Assembly (NCBI GenBank): GCA_021153985.1
Contig: JAJKJM010000011.1
Coordinates: forward strand, 1 to 45,565
Reading direction: 5' to 3'
DNA from: Polaromonas sp.
GTDB lineage: Bacteria; Pseudomonadota; Gammaproteobacteria; Burkholderiales; Burkholderiaceae_C
Length of the DNA stretch: 45,565 nt
Under the pieces are notes generated by a model, which was not told the origin of the DNA, did no database searches, and saw nothing but the letters and a program-made list of their open reading frames with translations. Below are positions 34,417 to 43,582 of the stretch, one piece after another. Each line of letters starts with the position of its first letter. Positions within the stretch are counted from its first letter, which is position 1. Both the position numbers and the translations under genes were made by a program.

Positions 34417-35778
34417 CTACAGCGCGCCCTCAAACATCAGGACGTCGACCTCGTCGCCCACCGCTACATTGCCCTGCGCATGGTGAAGCACCATCAAGCC
34501 GTTGGCTTCGGCCATGGAGCGCAGCACGCCCGAGCCCTGGCTGCCGGTGGTTTTCACTTGCAGTGAGCCATCGGCCGCGGTTGAAACCCAGCCGCGCTGG
34601 TACTCGGTGCGGCCGGCTTTCTTGCGGATGGCCTCCGTGCTTCGCGCCTTGAGCAGTGGCGGCGGCGAGGCGCTTGCACCCATCATCTGGAGCAGGGCGG
34701 GACGCACAAATGCGAGAAAGGTCACCATCACGGCGACCGGGTTGCCCGGCAGCCCAAACAAAATGGCGCCATTCGGATTGCTATTGTTTTGATAGCTACC
34801 TGCGCTTGTACTGACTGGACTAGAGGCCGATTTGGTTGATGAAATGCGCCCCACGGCCATGGGCCGGCCAGGCCGCATGGCAATGCGCCAGAAGGCCACA
34901 TCACCGAGCTTTTTCATCATGGCCTTGGTGAAATCTGCCTCGCCCACGCTCACACCACCCGAGGTGATGATGGCGTCAGCCTCCAGCGCCGCACGGGTGA
35001 AAGCGGCCTCCAGCAAAGCCGGGTCGTCGCGCACCACGCCCATGTCGATCACCTCGCAGCCCAGGCGGCTGAGCATGCCGAAAACTGTGTAGCGGTTGCT
35101 GTCGTAGACGGCGCCTTCGCGCGGCGCTTCGCCCAGCGACAGGATTTCGTCGCCTGTCGAAAAATACGCCACACGAAGCTGCCGGAAGACGGCCAAGGTT
35201 TTAAGGCCCAAAGAGGCCGCCAGCCCAAGGCGGGCAGGGGTCAGCAGCTCTCCTTTTTGTAGCGCAGGGCGGCCTTGCATCAGGTCTTCGCCGCGCAGGC
35301 GGCGGTTGTCGCCGGCGCGCAGGAGCTTGGGGGGAATGGTGATGACTTCCGCCTGGCCGGGCACGGTGCGAACGGAGACAAACTCCTGCGGCACCACGGT
35401 GTCCAGGCCGGTCGGCATGATGGCGCCGGTCATGATCTTGACGCACTGGCCGGGTTGGACGCTGCCTTGCCAGGCCTTGCCCGCCAGCGCGGTGCCGGGG
35501 GCTACCTGCAACTCCAACGGCGAGTCGGTTAGTTGCCCGCCGTCAAAAGCGTAGCCGTCCATGGCCGAGTTGTCGTGGGGCGGCACATCAAAGGGCGAGA
35601 CCACGTCGCGTGCCAGTACGCGGCCAGAGGCCTGCATCAAGGGCAGTTCAACCACATCCTGCACCGGCATGACCAGCCGGGAGAGGAAGTCCAGCACCTG
35701 GCCGGCAGAAAGAGCTTGCGGGTCGTAGCCTTGCAGCTCGGCCGCGATTTGGTCCAGGGTTTTCACGGCTCGCGTCAA
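34417..35778 (-). CDS. moeA: Molybdopterin molybdotransferase
   Basis: A 453-residue enzyme that inserts molybdate into adenylated molybdopterin. Family motifs: [21 protein letters not shown] (about 55-75), [12 protein letters not shown] (about 113-124), [30 protein letters not shown] (about 271-284) and [15 protein letters not shown] (about 346-360). Between VGRIS and [12 protein letters not shown] an extra stretch of about 25 polar residues (Ser, Asn and Thr) is encoded by a repeat A copy (34778-34840). In MoeA this segment is normally only a few residues, so the loop next to the active-site motif is lengthened. The start overlaps the mobA stop (ATGA), so it is the last gene of a moaA-mobA-moeA set. 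Confidence 0.95.
   Translation of the reverse strand: MTRAVKTLDQIAAELQGYDPQALSAGQVLDFLSRLVMPVQDVVELPLMQASGRVLARDVVSPFDVPPHDNSAMDGYAFDGGQLTDSPLELQVAPGTALAGKAWQGSVQPGQCVKIMTGAIMPTGLDTVVPQEFVSVRTVPGQAEVITIPPKLLRAGDNRRLRGEDLMQGRPALQKGELLTPARLGLAASLGLKTLAVFRQLRVAYFSTGDEILSLGEAPREGAVYDSNRYTVFGMLSRLGCEVIDMGVVRDDPALLEAAFTRAALEADAIITSGGVSVGEADFTKAMMKKLGDVAFWRIAMRPGRPMAVGRISSTKSASSPVSTSAGSYQNNSNPNGAILFGLPGNPVAVMVTFLAFVRPALLQMMGASASPPPLLKARSTEAIRKKAGRTEYQRGWVSTAADGSLQVKTTGSQGSGVLRSMAEANGLMVLHHAQGNVAVGDEVDVLMFEGAL
34778..34840 (-). repeat. Dispersed repeat A, copy 6 (inside moeA)
   Basis: On the minus strand: CAAATCGGCCTCTAGTCCAG, then TCAG, ACAAGCGC and AGCTATCAAAACAATAGCAA. It is one of the best-preserved copies and is read in frame in moeA, encoding the extra Ser/Asn-rich loop. 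Confidence 0.85.
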
Positions 35779-36401
35779 TCCCGCCGGGATTCCAGCTGGT
35801 GCAGCTCGGCCAGCGTGTTGGCGTTGAAAAAGCTGTGCGTGTCGTCAGCGGGCCGGTCAAAGGGCACGACGACGGTTTTGTGCTGTGCCGTCCAGGCGTC
35901 AATCTTGCGGCCGCCGCTGTGGGTAAAGCGCACCAGGCTTTCCAGCATGTGGGCGCCCATGAGGCAGAACACCGGCTGGGGCCTGAGCTGGCCGTCCTCT
36001 TCGGGCGCCGCAGCCATGGCGAAATCGGCGCCTTCCCGCACAAAGCCTTCCGCCAGCCGTGCCACAAGGTCGTCCGGGAACAGCGGCGTGTCGCATGGCA
36101 CGGTGAGTAGGTAGGGCGTCTCACAACGCTCCAGGCCGGTGAGAAAACCCGCCAGCGGCCCGGCAAACTCGCCCAGCCCGGTGCTGTCGGGCCACACCGG
36201 CACGCCAAACGCTTCGTAAGCGGCCAGATTGCGGTTGGCATTGATCATCACATCCCCGACTTGCGGCGACAACCGCATCAGCGTGTGCAGGGCCAGCGGC
36301 ACGCCATTGAAATTCTGCAGGCCTTTGTCGACCCCACCCATGCGAGAGCCCCGGCCGCCAGCCAGGATCACGCCGGTGATGGCTTCTGCGTGGATGGGCA
36401 T
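35775..36401 (-). CDS. mobA: Molybdenum cofactor guanylyltransferase
   Basis: A 208-residue nucleotidyltransferase that links GMP to molybdenum cofactor to form the dinucleotide form used by DMSO reductase-type enzymes. The N-terminal motif [21 protein letters not shown] carries the GTP-binding glycines and lysine. Further motifs are [16 protein letters not shown] (the metal-binding Asp) and [10 protein letters not shown] near the C-terminus. I start at ATG 36401; an in-frame TTG at 36422 would add seven residues. The stop overlaps the moeA start. A repeat B copy lies between it and moaA. Confidence 0.93.
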   Translation of the reverse strand: MPIHAEAITGVILAGGRGSRMGGVDKGLQNFNGVPLALHTLMRLSPQVGDVMINANRNLAAYEAFGVPVWPDSTGLGEFAGPLAGFLTGLERCETPYLLTVPCDTPLFPDDLVARLAEGFVREGADFAMAAAPEEDGQLRPQPVFCLMGAHMLESLVRFTHSGGRKIDAWTAQHKTVVVPFDRPADDTHSFFNANTLAELHQLESRRD

Positions 36402-36470
36402 GGTTATCCGGGCATTGTTCAAAACAGGCCCCTGGTGAACTCACTCAAACCCGCGAAGGATTCAAACAAG

Positions 36471-36562
36471 CAGGGGCCGCGGAACCGGCTTTGCCGGGCC
36501 GCAGGCGCAGCGGCCCCCCCGGGGGGAAGCGCATTACATGAAGTGAAAAGCGTGGGGGTCAC
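36471..36562 (+). repeat. Dispersed repeat B, copy 2
   Basis: CAGGGGCCGCGGAACCGGCT, TTGCCGGGCCGCAGG, a CCCCCCCGGGGGG core, GCGCATTACATGAAGTGAAAA and CGTGGGGGTCA. Nearly the same as the minus-strand reading of copy 1. It lies in the 163-bp gap between moaA and mobA, close to the moaA stop. Confidence 0.85.
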
Positions 36563-36564
36563 AT

Positions 36565-37692
36565 CTAGCCGCCTATGTAACTCATCTCGACGCGCTTGGC
36601 GGTGCTGTCGGGAGTGCTGGTGTCGGCAGGCATCGCAGCGCGCAACTCCGAATAACGGTCATCGCGCCCTTGCCAGATATGCGCCACGGCCGCCGCGATC
36701 TGGTCGTCGGCGTAGCCGCCACGCAGCAGGGCGCGCAAGTCTTGTCCCTGGCTGGCAAAAAGGCATAAAAACAGCTTGCCTTCGGTCGACAAGCGCGCCC
36801 GGTTGCAGTCGCTGCAGAACGCCTGGGTCACACTGCTGATCACACCGATCTCGCCGGCGCCATCCGCATAACGCCAGCGCTCGGCGGTTTCGCCGGTGTA
36901 GTTCGGGTCGATCGCAACGAGAGGAAATTCGGCACTCAGCCGCTCCACCACCTGGGCGGAAGGCAGCACCTCGTCCATGCGCCAGCCGTTGGTGGCGCCC
37001 ACATCCATGTATTCAATAAAACGAAGCACCGTGCCGCTGTGGCGGAAATGCCGGGCCATGGGCACGATCTCCGCGTCGTTGGTGCCGCGCTTGACCACCA
37101 TGTTGACCTTGAGCGGCGCCAGGCCAACCTTTTGCGCCACCTCGATGCCCTTGAGCACGTCGGTCACCGGAAAGTCCACGTCATTCATGCGGCGAAAGGT
37201 CGCGTCGTCCAGCGCGTCCAGGCTCACCGTGACGCGCTGCAGGCCCGCATCCTTGAGCGACTGGGCCTTCTTGGCAAGCAGGGAGGCGTTGGTGGTGAGC
37301 GTGATGTCCAGCGGCTTGCCCTGCGGCGTCTGCAGCTTGGCCAGCATCTCGATCAGCACTTCCAGATGTTTGCGCAGCAGCGGCTCACCACCGGTCAGCC
37401 GGATTTTCTCGACCCCGTGCGCCACAAAAATCTTGGCCAGGCGGGTGATTTCCTCAAAACTCAGCAGCGAGGTCTGCGGCAGGAAGGCGTAGTCCTTGTC
37501 GAACACCTCACGCGGCATGCAGTAGCTGCAGCGAAAGTTGCAGCGGTCCGTCACGCTGATGCGCAAATCCCGCAGCGGCCGGCCCAGCGTATCACTCAAA
37601 AGGCCCGTCGGCGTTGCCAGTTGGGCAGGAATGTGCGGCACGCGGCTTGCGTAGCGGATATCTGCCAGGGGAATGGTTTTTTGAATCGTCAT
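36565..37692 (-). CDS. moaA: GTP 3',8-cyclase (MoaA)
   Basis: A 375-residue radical SAM enzyme that starts molybdenum cofactor synthesis from GTP. The N-terminal 4Fe-4S cluster cysteines are Cys51, 55 and 58 in [12 protein letters not shown]. The second cluster is in the C-terminal [20 protein letters not shown] region. The conserved [15 protein letters not shown] is present, and the protein ends in the conserved Gly-Gly (SYIGG), which MoaA needs. An N-terminal extension of about 35 residues precedes the usual start region. The upstream gap 37693-37945 contains repeat B copy 3; no Moco RNA motif was recognised. Confidence 0.97.
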   Translation of the reverse strand: MTIQKTIPLADIRYASRVPHIPAQLATPTGLLSDTLGRPLRDLRISVTDRCNFRCSYCMPREVFDKDYAFLPQTSLLSFEEITRLAKIFVAHGVEKIRLTGGEPLLRKHLEVLIEMLAKLQTPQGKPLDITLTTNASLLAKKAQSLKDAGLQRVTVSLDALDDATFRRMNDVDFPVTDVLKGIEVAQKVGLAPLKVNMVVKRGTNDAEIVPMARHFRHSGTVLRFIEYMDVGATNGWRMDEVLPSAQVVERLSAEFPLVAIDPNYTGETAERWRYADGAGEIGVISSVTQAFCSDCNRARLSTEGKLFLCLFASQGQDLRALLRGGYADDQIAAAVAHIWQGRDDRYSELRAAMPADTSTPDSTAKRVEMSYIGG

Positions 37693-37852
37693 CGTGGGAA
37701 GGCCAGAAGGGAGAATTTACTCCATTGGACCCGCTGAAGCACCAGAAAGAGCCCTTATCCCCAGCAGCCGGGCGTTATTGACCTTTGACTTTGATTGAAG
37801 GAATCCCCATACCCCTGTTTGCTTGTGCCCCTGAAACTTCCAACCAAGTCTG

Positions 37853-37942
37853 AGCCGCGGGACTGGCTTTGCCAGACCGCAGGGCGGGCGGCCCCCTCGG
37901 GGGGCAGGGAGCTACACGAAGTGAGCGACCGTGGGGGCTCTA
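37853..37942 (+). repeat. Dispersed repeat B, copy 3
   Basis: GAGCCGCGGGACTGGCTTTG, CCAGACCGCAGG, a GGCCCCCTCGGGGGG core, AGCTACACGAAGTGAGC and CGTGGGGGCTC. More diverged than copies 1 and 2. It lies in the 253-bp gap between moaA and the SDR gene, directly next to the SDR stop codon. Confidence 0.8.
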
Positions 37943-37945
37943 TAC

Positions 37946-38707
37946 CTAGACACACCGGGCGCCGTCAACCTCCAGGCACACGCCGCTGATGAAATCCGCC
38001 TCATCGCTGGCCAGGTACAGCGCTGCGTTGGCTACGTCCAGCGCGGTCGAAAAACGCCCCAGCGGGATGCTGGCGCGAAACCTGGCCTTGCGTTCCTCAT
38101 CGACCGGCCCACCGGCAAACTCGGCCGATAAACCGGTGTCGGGGTTGAAGACCGGGTTGATGCAGTTCACCCGGATGTTGTCGGGGCCCAGTTCGGCAGC
38201 CAGTGACTTGGAGGTGGTGATGACGGCGCCTTTGGATCCGTTGTACCAGGTCAGGCCCGGGCGGGGGCGCACGCCGGCGGTGGAGGCGATGTTGATAAAA
38301 CTGCCGCCGCCCAGATTGCGAAACACCGGCGTGGCATGGATGGTTGCCAGGTAAATGCTTTTGACGTTGATGGCGTAGCACTTGTCGAAATCGTCTTCGC
38401 TCACGTCCAGCGCGGGCTGGTTGCGGTGTGTCCAGCCGGCGTTGTTGACCATCACGTCGAGCCGGCCATAACGGTCGACAGCGGCCTGAACCAGTGCTTT
38501 TACCTCGGCGGATTTCGTCACGTCGGCGGCAAAGAAAGAGGCCGTGCCGCCGGCTTTGACAATCGCGGCCACTACTTTCTCGCCCAGCGCCACGTTGATG
38601 TCGTTCACGATGACTTTCGCACCCTCGGCCGCCAGCCGCCTGGCGATGCCTTCACCAATCCCGCCGCCGGAACCGGTGACGATGATGGATTTGTCTTTGA
38701 CCCGCAT
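37946..38707 (-). CDS. Short-chain dehydrogenase/reductase
   Basis: A 253-residue NAD(P)-dependent oxidoreductase of the classical SDR family. The cofactor motif TGSGGGIGEGIA is at about residues 11-22, NNAG at 89-92, the catalytic Ser in INIASTAG and Tyr-x3-Lys in YNGSK (about 154-158). Asp residues after the second strand suggest NAD preference, but this is weak. It resembles glucose 1-dehydrogenase and 3-oxoacyl reductase relatives; the substrate is unknown. GGAG lies 9 bases before the ATG. It follows the aldehyde dehydrogenase gene by 84 bp, so the pair may oxidise an alcohol and then its aldehyde. Confidence 0.93.
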   Translation of the reverse strand: MRVKDKSIIVTGSGGGIGEGIARRLAAEGAKVIVNDINVALGEKVVAAIVKAGGTASFFAADVTKSAEVKALVQAAVDRYGRLDVMVNNAGWTHRNQPALDVSEDDFDKCYAINVKSIYLATIHATPVFRNLGGGSFINIASTAGVRPRPGLTWYNGSKGAVITTSKSLAAELGPDNIRVNCINPVFNPDTGLSAEFAGGPVDEERKARFRASIPLGRFSTALDVANAALYLASDEADFISGVCLEVDGARCV

Positions 38708-38791
38708 GGGTTTGTCTCCAGATTTTGGTTTTTGAACTGCTACGTGAGCTTATTACATCTGCGGCACAGCCGGCCGCTGATCGCAGGGCTG

Positions 38792-40231
38792 TTAACCGTG
38801 GCGAACTGCCACTGTCTTCAGCGTCGTGAACCCATACAGCGCCTCAAAGCCTTTTTCCCGGCCGTAGCCCGAAGACTTCACGCCGCCAAACGGCAGCTCC
38901 ACACCGCCGCCGGCGCCGTAGTTGTTGATGAACACCTGGCCGCTTTTGACGCGTTTGGCCATGCGGAACTGGCGCGCGCCGTCGCGTGTCCAGATGCCGG
39001 CGACCAGGCCGAACTGCGTGGCGTTGGCCAGCTCGACTGCGTGGTCTTCGTTCTTGAAACTCATGGCGCACAGCACAGGCCCAAACACTTCGTCTTGCGC
39101 AAGCCGGTGCGTCACCGGTACGTCGCGCAGCAAAGTAGGCGCTTGGTAGAAGCCTGTCTCGGGCGCTTCGTCAACGATCTGCCCCTGGGCCACCATGGCG
39201 ATGTTGGCGACATGCGCATCGCTTAAAAAATCCCACACGCGCTGCTGCTGGCTTTGCCGGATCAGCGGGCCCACGTCCAGGTCCATGGCGGCGGGGCCGA
39301 CGCGCAGGTTTTCGAAGGCCGCACCCAGGCGCAGCAGCAGTGGCTCATAAATCGCCTGCTCCACCAGCAGGCGGGAGCCGGCCGAGCAGGTCTGCCCGGC
39401 GTTTTGCACGATGGCGTTGATGATGGCGGGGATGGCTGCGTCCAGGTCGGCGTCGGCAAAGACGATCTGCGGGCTTTTGCCGCCCAGCTCCAGCGTGACG
39501 GGGCAGTGGCGCTCGGCCGCCACCTGCTGGATCAGCGTGCCCACGGTGGGGCTGCCTGTGAAACTGATGTGGTCAATGCCCTTGTGGCGGGCCAGCGCGT
39601 CGCCGACCTCATGGCCGTAGCCGGTCACGATATTGATGGCGCCGGCGGGGAAGCCGACTTCGGCGGCCAGCTGCGCCACGCGGAGCAATGACAGGCAGGC
39701 GTCTTCGGCCGGCTTGACCACGCAGACGTTGCCCGCGGCCAGCGCGCCGCCCACGCTGCGGCCGAAGATCTGCATCGGGTAGTTCCAGGGGATGACATGG
39801 CCGGTTACGCCGTGGGGCTCGCGCCAGGTCATCACGCTGTAGCCGTCCAGGTAGGGGATGGTGTCGCCGTGCAGCTTGTCGCAGGCGCCGGCGTAAAACT
39901 CGAAATAGCGCGCCAGGGCTGCGGCGTCGGCGCGCGCCTGTTTGGTTGGCTTGCCGCAGTCGCGCTGCTCGATCATGGCCAGCTCTTCGGCGTGCTCGGC
40001 GATCTTGCCGGACAGCCGCATCAACAGCCGTCCGCGTTCGGCGGCGCTGATGCGGCTCCACACCAGCTCCAGGCATTCACGGGCACTTTGCACGGCGGTG
40101 TCGATGTCGTGCGCGTTGCTGCGCTGGATTTCGTCGAAGACCTGGCCGTCGGAGGGGTCGGTGACGGGGATGGTTCTCCCGGAGGAGGAAGGAACGGACG
40201 CGTTGGCGATGTAGTTGAGCTGCATGCGCAT
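38792..40231 (-). CDS. NAD-dependent aldehyde dehydrogenase
   Basis: A 479-residue enzyme of the ALDH superfamily that oxidises an aldehyde to its acid. Visible motifs: HVIPWNYPMQIFGRSVGGALAAGN (about 142-165), the cofactor motif FTGSPTVGTLI (about 224-234), the general base Glu in LELGGKSPQIV (about 247) and the catalytic Cys in NAGQTCSAGSRLLV (about 281). The motif FINNYGAGGGVELPFGGVKSSGYGREKG is near the C-terminus. It resembles betaine-aldehyde and gamma-aminobutyraldehyde dehydrogenases, but the substrate cannot be fixed. The start could be either of two ATGs (40231 or 40225). It leads the SDR gene. Confidence 0.95.
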   Translation of the reverse strand: MRMQLNYIANASVPSSSGRTIPVTDPSDGQVFDEIQRSNAHDIDTAVQSARECLELVWSRISAAERGRLLMRLSGKIAEHAEELAMIEQRDCGKPTKQARADAAALARYFEFYAGACDKLHGDTIPYLDGYSVMTWREPHGVTGHVIPWNYPMQIFGRSVGGALAAGNVCVVKPAEDACLSLLRVAQLAAEVGFPAGAINIVTGYGHEVGDALARHKGIDHISFTGSPTVGTLIQQVAAERHCPVTLELGGKSPQIVFADADLDAAIPAIINAIVQNAGQTCSAGSRLLVEQAIYEPLLLRLGAAFENLRVGPAAMDLDVGPLIRQSQQQRVWDFLSDAHVANIAMVAQGQIVDEAPETGFYQAPTLLRDVPVTHRLAQDEVFGPVLCAMSFKNEDHAVELANATQFGLVAGIWTRDGARQFRMAKRVKSGQVFINNYGAGGGVELPFGGVKSSGYGREKGFEALYGFTTLKTVAVRHG

Positions 40232-40280
40232 GATTTTGCTTGAAACCGGCCAGGGCGGTCGTGGCGCGAATTTCTTGAAT

Positions 40281-40340
40281 GAAATAAGCCTCTAGCCCTT
40301 TAGCGGTATAGGCAAGTAGCTATTAAATTGATAGCTAATC
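40281..40340 (+). repeat. Dispersed repeat A, copy 7
   Basis: GAAATAAGCCTCTAGCCCTT, then GGCAAGTAGC and AGCTATTAAATTGATAGCTA. It lies in the 454-bp gap between the aldehyde dehydrogenase and FtsH-like genes. The remainder of that gap (40341-40685) has no recognised gene; a promoter for the protease is expected but I cannot place it. Confidence 0.8.
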
Positions 40341-40685
40341 GCTTGCCGGACTGTGGCCGGGCGGCCCTGCTGCAGGCCAGCGCGGCGAGTGCCGGATGGC
40401 GCAACTGTGGCAACAGGGAAGTGCCTCTCGGGAGGGGCGACCGCACTGAGAAAGTAACCATTCCCAAAAGCGTGCGTTTTTCACGTCGAGAGTGTTACAG
40501 AACCGGCCAATTTACAAAACCTTTGCTGCGCGGGGAATTCGCTTTCTGTAGGATTGAGACTACACGCACACCTCGCCAATTCCTACAAATGGAATGGTGT
40601 TTTAAAGCGCTTGCGGCAGAGCCGCCACGGCGCACGACAGCGGCAGCAGAGGGCAACTGCAGGCCGCATTTTTGACGCACAAGCG

Positions 40686-42824
40686 ATGACAAATCCCAGC
40701 GAATGCTCCCCCAGCACGGCGCCCGCCGACGATGCAGCCGAGGCCTCTTTTTTCGACCGGCTGAAAGCTTTTATGGCGCGCCTGCGCGACTGGGTGTCGA
40801 TCCAGACCCTTGCCATGAAGCTGGCTGCGCTGCTGGTGCTGGTGATGATCCCGGCAAGCGCCTGGTACGCCTGGTCGACGCTGGCCCACCAGGAAAAAAT
40901 GGCGCTGGAAGTCAAGGCAATGGCGGCAGGCCAGGGCGCCGAAGCGCCGTGGACCTACAACAGCGCCTTGCCTGTGGTTTTCGGCAGTGGTTCGGTACTG
41001 GGTTTCCTCGACGCCCATCCGGTCGCGCGCATCACCATCATCTACCGGCCCATCCTTTGGACTGTCTCCGAACGCTTTGTGCTGATCGAGTCGGAAGGCC
41101 GCCAATACGCCTATTACCCGTCAGACATGGAGACCAAGATTTTGGCCGACAAGGCCGTGACGGCGCCTTGGGGCAGCAAGCTGAGTTTCGTGCCACAGGC
41201 GGCACTCGACAGCGCCAGCAAGGACATGCTGGCAAGGCTGGAGCAACGCTTCGGCGATGCGCGCCCGCAGTCCGAGCAGGACGCCTGGAAGGGCGGCGTC
41301 AGCGCGCTGGTGTCGGCCACGCTGACGCTGGGGCTCATCGCCTTCCTCTGGTACCAGACGGGCGGGCAGCGCAAGTCGCTCAAATTCATTGCCCCAGCCC
41401 AGATCAGCGGCGGCCTGGACGATCTGGTCGGCATGGACGACATCAAGGCGGAAGTCGCGCAGATCCGCGATCAGTACGAACGCCGGCTTGAATATGCCGC
41501 TTACGGCGTGAACAAACCCTTCAACGTGATGTTCAGCGGGCCTGCCGGAACCGGCAAGACCAAGCTGGCCAGCTACCTTGCCAAAGAATTGAACCTGCCG
41601 ATTCTTTTCCATTCGGCGGCCAACCTCGAAACCGGCTATGTGGCCGGCGGCTCCAATACCCTGTCGCGCATCCTCGCGCTGGCCAAACGGCGCAAACGCT
41701 GCATCGTCTTCCTCGACGAGGCGCAAGACCTTTTCATGAAGCGCGGCGGCAACCGCAAATACGACGATGACACCCAGAACATGCTGCTGGCCATTCTGGA
41801 TGGTGTGAGAACCAAGTCGGACACCGAAATCATCTGGATCGTGGCCTCCAATTTCAATTCGGCCAATCTGCAGATGGACGAGGCCATGCTGCGGCGCTTT
41901 CAGATGAAGGTGGACTTTCGCATGCCGAACCAGCAGGAGCGCCTGGCCATCACGGGCCACTACCTGCGCCAGCGCGCCGACAAGGTCCTGCCAGACCTGG
42001 ACCTGCGGCATTTTGGGGAGCTCACGGAGGGTTGCAGCCCGGCAGATATCGAAACCATGGTCAACCAGGCCGGCATCATCGCGGTGCAGTCCGGCCAGAT
42101 GATTGGCGCGCACACCTTGATGCAGGCCGCCGAGCGTGTGCTGGTGGGCAATGTCAACGACAACACCACTAAAGAGCGCGAGCGCGACCGGCGCATCATC
42201 GCCGTGCACGAGTGGGGACACTTCCTGATGGACTTTCACCACCAGCACAAGCTGGCGGGCGGCAACTGGGAAACCCTGCAAGCCGACATGAACACCATCA
42301 AGATTTCACTCAAAGCCAATCCGCGCAACAACGCGCTGGGCTTTGTGCTGCACAAACAGGACAGCAATCTCCTCAAAACCAAAGCCGATATGGAGCATGA
42401 AGTGCGCGTGCTGCTGGGCGGCATGGCCAATGAAGAGCTCTTCTTCGGAGAGGATGGCACCACGGGCGGCGCCCACAACGACATTACGCGGGTGACCCGG
42501 CTGCTGCACCATGCGGTGGCGGAAATGGGCATGTACCGCAGAACCCGGCTGAACTATGCGGCGCTCGTCAAGGACGGCGGCACGGCCCCGCCGGACGAGG
42601 AAACGCGCAGCATCATGGAGGCCCAGAGCGAGCGGCTTTTCGGCGAAACCAAGGCTGTCCTGGCGCAATACACCGGCCTGACAGAGCACCTGACCGGATG
42701 CCTGATGCGGGCTGGTGAGATGACGCTCAGCCAGGCGCTGGGCGAGATTCGCCGCTTTGAATTCCTCGCGGCACCGGCGTTGCTGGAAGCTGGGCAAGGG
42801 ACGGGGCAACTGCTGCCGGCTTGA
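40686..42824 (+). CDS. Membrane AAA+ zinc metalloprotease, FtsH-like (M41)
   Basis: A 712-residue divergent FtsH relative. A membrane helix at about residues 43-63, a periplasmic domain, a second helix at about 204-223, then AAA+ and M41 domains facing the cytosol. Walker A GPAGTGKT is at 285-292 and Walker B CIVFLDEAQDLF at 339-350. The zinc motif HEWGH is at 508-512, with a likely third ligand Asp in GGAHND near 581. The arginine-finger region reads EAMLRRFQMKVDF rather than the FtsH LLRPGRFDR. The ribosome binding site is poor. An in-frame ATG at 40554 would add 44 residues that look non-native, so I start at 40686. It is clearly not the housekeeping ftsH; substrate unknown. Confidence 0.9.
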   Translation: MTNPSECSPSTAPADDAAEASFFDRLKAFMARLRDWVSIQTLAMKLAALLVLVMIPASAWYAWSTLAHQEKMALEVKAMAAGQGAEAPWTYNSALPVVFGSGSVLGFLDAHPVARITIIYRPILWTVSERFVLIESEGRQYAYYPSDMETKILADKAVTAPWGSKLSFVPQAALDSASKDMLARLEQRFGDARPQSEQDAWKGGVSALVSATLTLGLIAFLWYQTGGQRKSLKFIAPAQISGGLDDLVGMDDIKAEVAQIRDQYERRLEYAAYGVNKPFNVMFSGPAGTGKTKLASYLAKELNLPILFHSAANLETGYVAGGSNTLSRILALAKRRKRCIVFLDEAQDLFMKRGGNRKYDDDTQNMLLAILDGVRTKSDTEIIWIVASNFNSANLQMDEAMLRRFQMKVDFRMPNQQERLAITGHYLRQRADKVLPDLDLRHFGELTEGCSPADIETMVNQAGIIAVQSGQMIGAHTLMQAAERVLVGNVNDNTTKERERDRRIIAVHEWGHFLMDFHHQHKLAGGNWETLQADMNTIKISLKANPRNNALGFVLHKQDSNLLKTKADMEHEVRVLLGGMANEELFFGEDGTTGGAHNDITRVTRLLHHAVAEMGMYRRTRLNYAALVKDGGTAPPDEETRSIMEAQSERLFGETKAVLAQYTGLTEHLTGCLMRAGEMTLSQALGEIRRFEFLAAPALLEAGQGTGQLLPA

Positions 42825-42871
42825 CCGGCCGGCGGCCACGCCGCCGCTGCCTTCGCCGTGTACGCACAAAG

Positions 42872-42898
42872 AAAAAGCCCTGCAGTGCAGGGCTTTTT
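42872..42898. terminator. Bidirectional terminator between the FtsH-like gene and hppA
   Basis: AAAAAGCCCTGCA and TGCAGGGCTTTTT form a strong, nearly perfect stem with A/T tails on both sides, between convergent genes. Confidence 0.93.
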
Positions 42899-42934
42899 GC
42901 ATGGGCCGTAGCCGCTGGTAGCCGCTTTACCGGG

Positions 42935-43582
42935 CTAGCGGGAAGCGGGTGCAGCCGGCGTTGGCGTGGCAGCCGCAGCGGGCGCCTGTGTAGGCGCCGG
43001 GGCCGGCATGGCAGGCGCCACGGGCGTGGCAGCTGGTGCGCTGACGGCGGCTGGCTCAGCCATTGGTGCGCTGGGCGCCGCTTGCGCGGGGCCGCCGTGG
43101 AACTTCATCACCAGCGGCACGATGAGCAGCGCCACGATGTTGATGATCTTGATCAGCGGATTGACGGCCGGGCCGGCGGTGTCTTTGTAGGGGTCGCCCA
43201 CGGTGTCGCCGGTCACGGCGGCTTTATGCGCCTCTGAGCCTTTGCCGCCGTGGTTGCCGTCTTCAATGTACTTTTTGGCGTTGTCCCAGGCGCCGCCGCC
43301 GGTGCACATCGAGATCGCCACGAAGAGGCCGGTCACGATGGTGCCCATGAGCAGGCCGCCCAAGGCTTGGGGGCCAAGCGCCAGGCCAACCACAATCGGC
43401 ACCACCACAGGCAGCAGCGACGGGATCATCATTTCCTTGATGGCGGCGGTGGTCAGCATGTCGACCGCGGTGTCGTATTCGGGCTTGCCGGTGCCGTCCA
43501 TGATGCCTTTGATGTCGCGGAACTGGCGGCGCACTTCGACCACCACGGCGCCGGCGGCGCGGCCCACGGCTTCCATGGCCAT
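42935..43582 (-). CDS. C-terminal part of HppA after the in-frame stop
   Basis: If ribosomes reinitiate at the ATG at 43582 (13 bases after the TAA), this gives a 215-residue protein: the last roughly four membrane spans, the [14 protein letters not shown] motif, and a Pro/Ala-rich tail. Without joining the N-terminal part it would not be active by itself. No good ribosome binding site precedes it, so separate translation is uncertain. Confidence 0.4.
   Translation of the reverse strand: MAMEAVGRAAGAVVVEVRRQFRDIKGIMDGTGKPEYDTAVDMLTTAAIKEMMIPSLLPVVVPIVVGLALGPQALGGLLMGTIVTGLFVAISMCTGGGAWDNAKKYIEDGNHGGKGSEAHKAAVTGDTVGDPYKDTAGPAVNPLIKIINIVALLIVPLVMKFHGGPAQAAPSAPMAEPAAVSAPAATPVAPAMPAPAPTQAPAAAATPTPAAPASR

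Noticed and set aside
37693-37945. A molybdenum cofactor riboswitch (Moco RNA motif) upstream of moaA
   Set aside because: The region is partly occupied by repeat B and I could not see the conserved Moco RNA helices.
40554-40685. A 44-residue N-terminal extension of the FtsH-like protease
   Set aside because: The extension is Arg/Gln/His-rich with codon use unlike the rest; start at 40686 gives normal FtsH topology.
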